Source of the DNA: Bacteriovoracaceae bacterium
Lineage (GTDB): Bacteria > Bdellovibrionota > Bacteriovoracia > Bacteriovoracales > Bacteriovoracaceae
Assembly (NCBI GenBank): GCA_023954595.1
Contig: JAGSHJ010000102.1
Span: 1 to 9,060, forward strand
Reading direction: 5' to 3'
DNA: 9,060 nucleotides
The notes beneath the pieces were generated by a model. The model had not been told where the DNA came from, ran no database searches, and was given only the letters and a program-made list of their open reading frames with translations. The translations under genes and the position numbers were made by a program. Of this stretch, positions 6,173 through 9,060 are shown piece by piece (positions within the stretch are counted from its first letter, which is position 1; each line of letters begins with the position of its first letter).

Positions 6173-6633
6173 TTTTCACTCCTTCTTTTTAATTCTTTGG
6201 ACATAAGAAAAGACTTTCCAGGGTCTACTAAAAACTCCCCTCTTATGGCCTCTCTTCCAACAAGCATTCTAAAGCCCATCATGTCTCTATTTACAAGTGT
6301 TAATTCGATAATCTTAACATGTTCACCAATTTTTAGCTTGGTGAGAATAACCGGCCGCACACTTGCAATTCCGTTGGAACTTTTCACTTTTCTGTGCTCA
6401 ACGACCTCGGCTTTGGCCTCTATCACAGGCCTAGAACTCTTCTGTCTTGGGTGAATTACAAAGTGGGCAAATTCCTTCTCCCCACGCCTATAATATCTAA
6501 TCTCCGAGACGTGTAATGAAGACGTTCTAGCTCCAGTGTCCACCTTAACCTTTATGGCCTCGACTCCTAATTGAGGTAGCTGTGCGTACTCTCTCCACCC
6601 CATAGTATCAATTATCTTTTTTTTCTTTATCAT
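6169..6633 (-). CDS. rimB: RimB-type retropepsin-like protease ('ATP-dependent zinc protease' family)
   Basis: Read from ATG 6633 the protein is 154 residues, normal for this family (PF05618). VDTGARTSSLHV at 31-42 holds the Asp-Thr-Gly-Ala motif of retropepsin-like aspartic proteases, with Asp32 the likely catalytic residue. LVGREAI at 124-130 is the second conserved element. It probably works as a dimer in the cytoplasm. In Pseudomonas the RimB protein acts with RimK on S6; the older 'zinc protease' label has little support in these motifs. I chose 6633 because a GGA lies 5 bases upstream and the 76 residues added by a longer frame (to 6861) do not resemble the family and would run over the divergent DUF2267 gene. 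It is the first gene of the operon and overlaps rimK by 4 bases. The symbol is by homology and context. Confidence 0.82.
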   Translation of the reverse strand: MIKKKKIIDTMGWREYAQLPQLGVEAIKVKVDTGARTSSLHVSEIRYYRRGEKEFAHFVIHPRQKSSRPVIEAKAEVVEHRKVKSSNGIASVRPVILTKLKIGEHVKIIELTLVNRDMMGFRMLVGREAIRGEFLVDPGKSFLMSKELKRRSEK

Positions 6634-6773
6634 TTCATTCCAATTCAAGGATGACCTTTTATGATTCAAAGGCCGCGCCGTAAAGTTAATTCTATATAAG
6701 ATTTCACCATATTTAAGAATAACACAATGGAATAATTCTTGCTTGTTAGGGTGAAAATTATAAGGAGGAAAAC
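6634..6773. promoter_or_regulatory. Divergent promoter region of the rim operon and the DUF2267 gene
   Basis: These 140 AT-rich bases separate the starts of two divergent genes, so promoters for both must be here or inside the genes. TATATA at 6693-6698 could be a -10 box in either direction; no well-spaced -35 box is convincing for either strand. I therefore mark the region, not exact boxes. Confidence 0.35.
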
Positions 6774-7232
6774 ATGGAACAATTTGAACATGAAAAGAGC
6801 AATCAGAGACCTCAGGATCAAAGGTACCATCACAAGACCAATGAGTTCTACCACCGTGCAAGTGAGGCTATGGAGCTTCCACATGAGGCAGGTAAAAAGG
6901 TGGCACAATGCATATTAAGAAACATCATGAAAAGGATTCATCCTAATGAGGCAAGACAGCTTAATTCTGAATTACCCATGGATCTAAAAGAGGAATGTTC
7001 CAATTTCATTAAAGGTCCTGACAAATCTATTAATGCCGAGAAATTCAAAGAGTCCATCATCAAAGCAGCTCAAATCGACAATATTGACCCCCAAGAGGTT
7101 GCACAAAACTTCTACTCGTTTCTGGCCAACTGGATGCACGACAATGAGAGTGAACATAGAGGCGAAACCTCTGATGTTCTAGACAACCTTCCAAAAGATG
7201 TGAAAGCACTATTTGGTCACCCTGTTCAATAA
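6774..7232 (+). CDS. DUF2267-family protein
   Basis: The 152-residue protein has the internal two-fold helical repeat of DUF2267. The first half has FYHRASEAMELP, then AQCILRNIMKRIHPNEARQLNSELPMDLKE; the second has FKESIIKAAQIDNIDPQEVAQNFYSFLANWM, then VLDNLPKDVKALF. The 'eA..L...LP..l' pattern occurs in both halves and is the hallmark of the family. It is soluble, acidic to neutral, and starts with a polar segment rich in Glu, Gln and His (about 1-25). Function is not established; homologues are often found with stress and general-response genes, and I see no enzyme residues. A perfect AAGGAGG site 5 bases before the ATG predicts strong translation. It is divergent from the rim operon and is followed 7 bases after its stop by a hairpin in the end of the convergent membrane-protein gene. 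Confidence 0.78.
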   Translation: MEQFEHEKSNQRPQDQRYHHKTNEFYHRASEAMELPHEAGKKVAQCILRNIMKRIHPNEARQLNSELPMDLKEECSNFIKGPDKSINAEKFKESIIKAAQIDNIDPQEVAQNFYSFLANWMHDNESEHRGETSDVLDNLPKDVKALFGHPVQ

Positions 7233-7234
7233 GA

Positions 7235-7732
7235 TCAATGCGCCATTCTTCTGGGTGGCGCAACAGAACTAGTTAGAACTCTCTTAAGAGGGGCCGTGAT
7301 TCCGAGTCCAAAACCATAGACTAAATGGTACCCAAACCACCAACCTTCAAGGCCTTCTCTAGCAGCAACCACGCCTGGGGCAACAATAGGTAAAAATAAG
7401 TAGGTCATTACCGCCCACACTAAAGCACTAAAAACAATTCCGGCCACAACCTCCGATGAGGCACTACTCACCCTTTTGGTAATGAAGGCAAAGGTCACCC
7501 CCCATATCATAGAGAAGGCAAAGTGAGTCATCACTCCAACTATAATGACAAATAACGATCCCCTTAGGGCGGATTCTCCTAGAAAGACTCTAGAGACATT
7601 TTTCATAGGACCCCAGAAGTCCGATTCGAGATAAAATGCTCCAAAATTGGCGACTATGGCCATACAGGCCCCACCAAAAGCTCCTGCTAATATTCCGGCC
7701 TTTATTAATGTTTTAACATCATAATTTTTCAT
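7235..7732 (-). CDS. Four-helix inner-membrane protein, uncharacterised
   Basis: The 165-residue protein has four predicted membrane segments: about 12-34 (Gly/Ala-rich, AGILAGAFGGACMAI), 58-84, 95-118 (GIVFSALVWAVMTYLFLP) and 131-148 (WFGYHLVYGFGLG). A loop with FWGPMKNVSRVF connects the first two. The pattern of a glycine-rich first helix, a His-containing second helix (MTHFAFSMIWG) and a final GYHLVYGFGLG resembles small DUF-type membrane proteins such as DUF6789 or DUF1440, but I cannot choose between them. No transport or catalytic motif is visible. A TAGGAG site 5 bases before the ATG supports the start. It ends 2 bases from the stop of the convergent DUF2267 gene and is divergent from the AI-2E-family permease, with 84 bases between the starts. 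Confidence 0.7.
   Translation of the reverse strand: MKNYDVKTLIKAGILAGAFGGACMAIVANFGAFYLESDFWGPMKNVSRVFLGESALRGSLFVIIVGVMTHFAFSMIWGVTFAFITKRVSSASSEVVAGIVFSALVWAVMTYLFLPIVAPGVVAAREGLEGWWFGYHLVYGFGLGITAPLKRVLTSSVAPPRRMAH
7239..7262. terminator. GC-rich hairpin between convergent genes
   Basis: TGCGCCA (7239-7245) pairs with TGGCGCA (7256-7262). On the plus-strand RNA the stem can extend through two G-U pairs and one C-G pair to a 4-base loop. It begins 7 bases after the DUF2267 stop and lies in the 3' end of the membrane-protein gene. There is no T tract on the plus strand, so termination is plausible but not certain. Confidence 0.4.
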
Positions 7733-7781
7733 TCAAACTCCTATGCAACCAATTAAAAAAGCAAAACCAGCGCCACATACT

Positions 7782-7810
7782 TTGCCTGAGTCATTCACTC
7801 TTGCTAGGAT
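7782..7810 (+). promoter_or_regulatory. Weak candidate promoter of the permease gene
   Basis: TTGCCT (7782-7787) and TAGGAT (7805-7810) are 17 bases apart. Transcription would then start about at the ATG (7817) itself and give a leaderless message, while AGGA at 7806-7809 is also a good ribosome binding site. Both cannot be right, so this call is tentative. Confidence 0.25.
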
Positions 7811-7816
7811 CTAGGT

Positions 7817-8812
7817 ATGCAAAATTATGAAAAAATTAATACTGTCTGTTTATTTGCCCTAACCTTCATGGCCGTTGCCTTTGTGTTGGCATTAACTAAG
7901 ACGGTTATGATCCCCTTCACCCTGTCAGTCTTCTTATACCTAATACTAACGCCTTTTATGAAGTGGGTGCAGACTAGGTTTAAGCTAGCGAGATGGTTAG
8001 CACTGAGCATTACCCTATTCATATTTGTCACGCTCATCGTGGTGGTCACCTGGCTAATCTCTGGATCAATTGACTCCTTTATACAAGGGATCGATCAGTA
8101 CAAAGACAGAGTGGATAATTTAAGTGCTGCAGCGGAAGTAAAACTAAAAGATTTAGGGTTTGATCTTTCAACATTTAGCCCTGGAGAGAGTGCTCAGATA
8201 ACACCTCTACTTCCAACCCTTAAAAAAGTAACAACAAGTATGCTTGGAATTCTGAGTAACTCTGTGCTCGTTATTATTTTTAGTCTTTTTTTAATTACAG
8301 GTGAGAGTGTGCATGGCTCTCAAAATGAAACGATCATTAAGGTCAAAAATAGTATCGCCAAGTATGTATTCACAAAGCTTGTAATATCTCTTGCGACAGG
8401 GATTTTGAGTTACATCGTATTCCTGGCCTTTGATATCGAGCTCGCCTCTATGTTTGCAATTTTAACAGTACTATTAAATTTCATTCCTAATATAGGTTCT
8501 ATCATCGCTGTATTGTTACCAATTCCAGTTGTAATTTTACAGTACACTTTTGGATGGCAATTTTTTGCAATTCTCATTCTTCTATCAGTGTTCCAAATTT
8601 TAATAGGAAACGTTTTAGAGCCAAAAGTGATGGGTAAAAGTATGGGACTTCATCCGGTTGCCATTTTATTGTCTCTGACTTTCTGGGGATTCATCTGGGG
8701 AATTCCGGGAATGTTTCTATCAGTACCGATTATGGCCGCAATGAAAATTGTATTTGAATCTTATGAATTTACCCGCCCATTGGCGGGTGTTATGGAAGGC
8801 AAGCTCGATTAA
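7817..8812 (+). CDS. AI-2E-family (UPF0118) membrane transporter
   Basis: The 331-residue protein matches the AI-2E/UPF0118 permease family (PF01594) in length and layout. There are hydrophobic segments at about 10-26, 29-50 and 58-82, a soluble region with amphipathic helices (about 85-140), then a second membrane part at about 144-161, 186-208, 211-244, 247-266 and 279-307. Family motifs are NFIPNIGSIIA at 221-231 and GNVLEPKVMGKSMGLHP at 264-280, followed by LSLTFWGFIWGIPGMFLSVPI. Members export diverse small molecules or ions; TqsA exports autoinducer-2 and others are Na+/H+ antiporters, so the substrate here cannot be named. An AGGA site lies 7 bases before the ATG. Its last 4 bases overlap the end of the convergent aminotransferase gene, and its 3' end carries two hairpins. 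Confidence 0.88.
   Translation: MQNYEKINTVCLFALTFMAVAFVLALTKTVMIPFTLSVFLYLILTPFMKWVQTRFKLARWLALSITLFIFVTLIVVVTWLISGSIDSFIQGIDQYKDRVDNLSAAAEVKLKDLGFDLSTFSPGESAQITPLLPTLKKVTTSMLGILSNSVLVIIFSLFLITGESVHGSQNETIIKVKNSIAKYVFTKLVISLATGILSYIVFLAFDIELASMFAILTVLLNFIPNIGSIIAVLLPIPVVILQYTFGWQFFAILILLSVFQILIGNVLEPKVMGKSMGLHPVAILLSLTFWGFIWGIPGMFLSVPIMAAMKIVFESYEFTRPLAGVMEGKLD
8771..8788. terminator. Strong GC hairpin in the permease 3' end
   Basis: ACCCGCC (8771-8777) and GGCGGGT (8782-8788) pair perfectly around a 4-base loop. It lies inside the permease gene, about 20 bases past the stop of the minus-strand aminotransferase, so it could protect or end the aminotransferase transcript. No T tract follows. 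Confidence 0.4.
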
Positions 8813-8822
8813 ACGAGCTTGC
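8799..8822. terminator. Bidirectional hairpin over two overlapping stop codons
   Basis: GCAAGCTCG and CGAGCTTGC form a perfect 9-bp stem around loop ATTAAA. The TAA stops of both convergent genes (8810-8812 plus, 8811-8809 minus) lie in the loop. On the plus strand a G-U and an A-U pair lengthen it. There is no clear T tract, so it may be a terminator or an RNA end protector. Confidence 0.5.
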
Positions 8823-9060
8823 TTAGTGATGACTTAATTCTTTGCGCAGCCTCTTTCAATTGTTCTTCAGAGTTTGCATAAGACAAACGAATGTTATTAG
8901 GACATCCAAATGCATCACCTGGAGTTGTCGCTACCATGCAGTCTTCAAGAAGGAACTCGCATAGCTGTCCAACATTTTCAATTGCCTTACCATTGAACTT
9001 CTTTCCTAGTAGCCCTGAAACATCAGGAAATAGATAGAAGGCCCCTTGTGGCACGTTCAA
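8809..9060 (-). CDS. Aspartate aminotransferase-like enzyme, C-terminal part only
   Basis: The last 83 residues of a class I/II PLP-dependent aminotransferase are present; the gene enters from beyond 9060. The first codon in the window is an internal TTG (Leu), not a start. PQGAFYLFPDVSG is the typical 'P.GAFY.FpdvS' element near the C-terminal small domain. LLEDCMVATTPGDAFGCPNNIRLSYANS follows, with the IRLSYA arginine that binds the substrate alpha-carboxylate. The pattern fits aspartate/prephenate aminotransferases of the AspC/AatA type (subgroup I gamma), which exchange amino groups between aspartate and 2-oxoglutarate. The PLP lysine would lie outside the window, so integrity cannot be judged. 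It converges on the permease gene and overlaps it by 4 bases. Confidence 0.85.
   Translation of the reverse strand: MNVPQGAFYLFPDVSGLLGKKFNGKAIENVGQLCEFLLEDCMVATTPGDAFGCPNNIRLSYANSEEQLKEAAQRIKSSLSKLV

Noticed and set aside
7817..8812. Calling the permease an autoinducer-2 exporter
   Set aside because: The family name is historical and members move different substrates; no luxS or quorum-sensing gene is in the window.
1..9060. CRISPR array, tRNA or rRNA genes, insertion sequence, phage or defence cassette
   Set aside because: I found no regularly spaced repeats, cloverleaf, transposase or defence-type domain on either strand.

Overview
This is a low-GC (about 40% by eye) window from a Gram-negative bacterium. 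The outer-membrane signs are a TonB-like energy transducer, a signal-peptide lipoprotein and a secreted small protein. RimK is very close to the gammaproteobacterial protein. The mix of orphan periplasmic proteins, GTG/TTG starts and an AT-rich but GC-containing code reminds me of the Bdellovibrionota (Bacteriovorax-like bacteria), but that is an impression, not a demonstrated assignment. Genes are dense and there are no RNA genes, insertion sequences, CRISPR arrays or other signs of recent mobility. No gene-free stretch exceeds about 160 bases.

Layout, left to right. 1-539 (minus, cut by the window edge) is a TonB-family protein with a GTG start. 691-990 (plus) is a DUF1330-like dimeric alpha/beta-barrel protein. 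1112-1336 (plus) is a 74-residue orphan with its own promoter and a hairpin terminator spanning its stop codon. 1357-2808 (minus) is a lipoprotein with a YiiX-like permuted papain fold (NlpC/P60 superfamily). 2953-3696 (plus), divergent from it, is a DJ-1/PfpI-superfamily protein. 3688-4125 (minus) is a small secreted acidic orphan that overlaps the previous gene tail to tail. Upstream of it is a three-copy 11-bp motif cluster that looks like an operator.

The core of the window is a tight minus-strand operon, 6633 down to 4240: a RimB-type retropepsin-like protease, then rimK (ribosomal protein S6 glutamate ligase), then an M14-family succinylglutamate desuccinylase/aspartoacylase-like zinc hydrolase. 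The genes overlap by 4 bases or are 4 bases apart, and the starts go ATG, GTG, TTG. Together they look like a protein-glutamylation module: RimK adds glutamates to the S6 C-terminus, RimB is known in Pseudomonas as a protease acting with RimK, and the M14 enzyme is a plausible further tail-processing enzyme. That last role is inference.

The right part holds a DUF2267 protein (6774-7232, plus) divergent from the operon, a four-helix membrane protein (7235-7732, minus), an AI-2E-family (UPF0118) permease (7817-8812, plus) and the C-terminal end of an aspartate aminotransferase-like enzyme (8809-9060, minus, cut by the window edge). Three convergent gene pairs have short hairpins at or over their stop codons. 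I did not find a clearly new multi-gene system. The best leads are the third gene of the rim operon, the operator-like repeat cluster, and the orphan periplasmic proteins.
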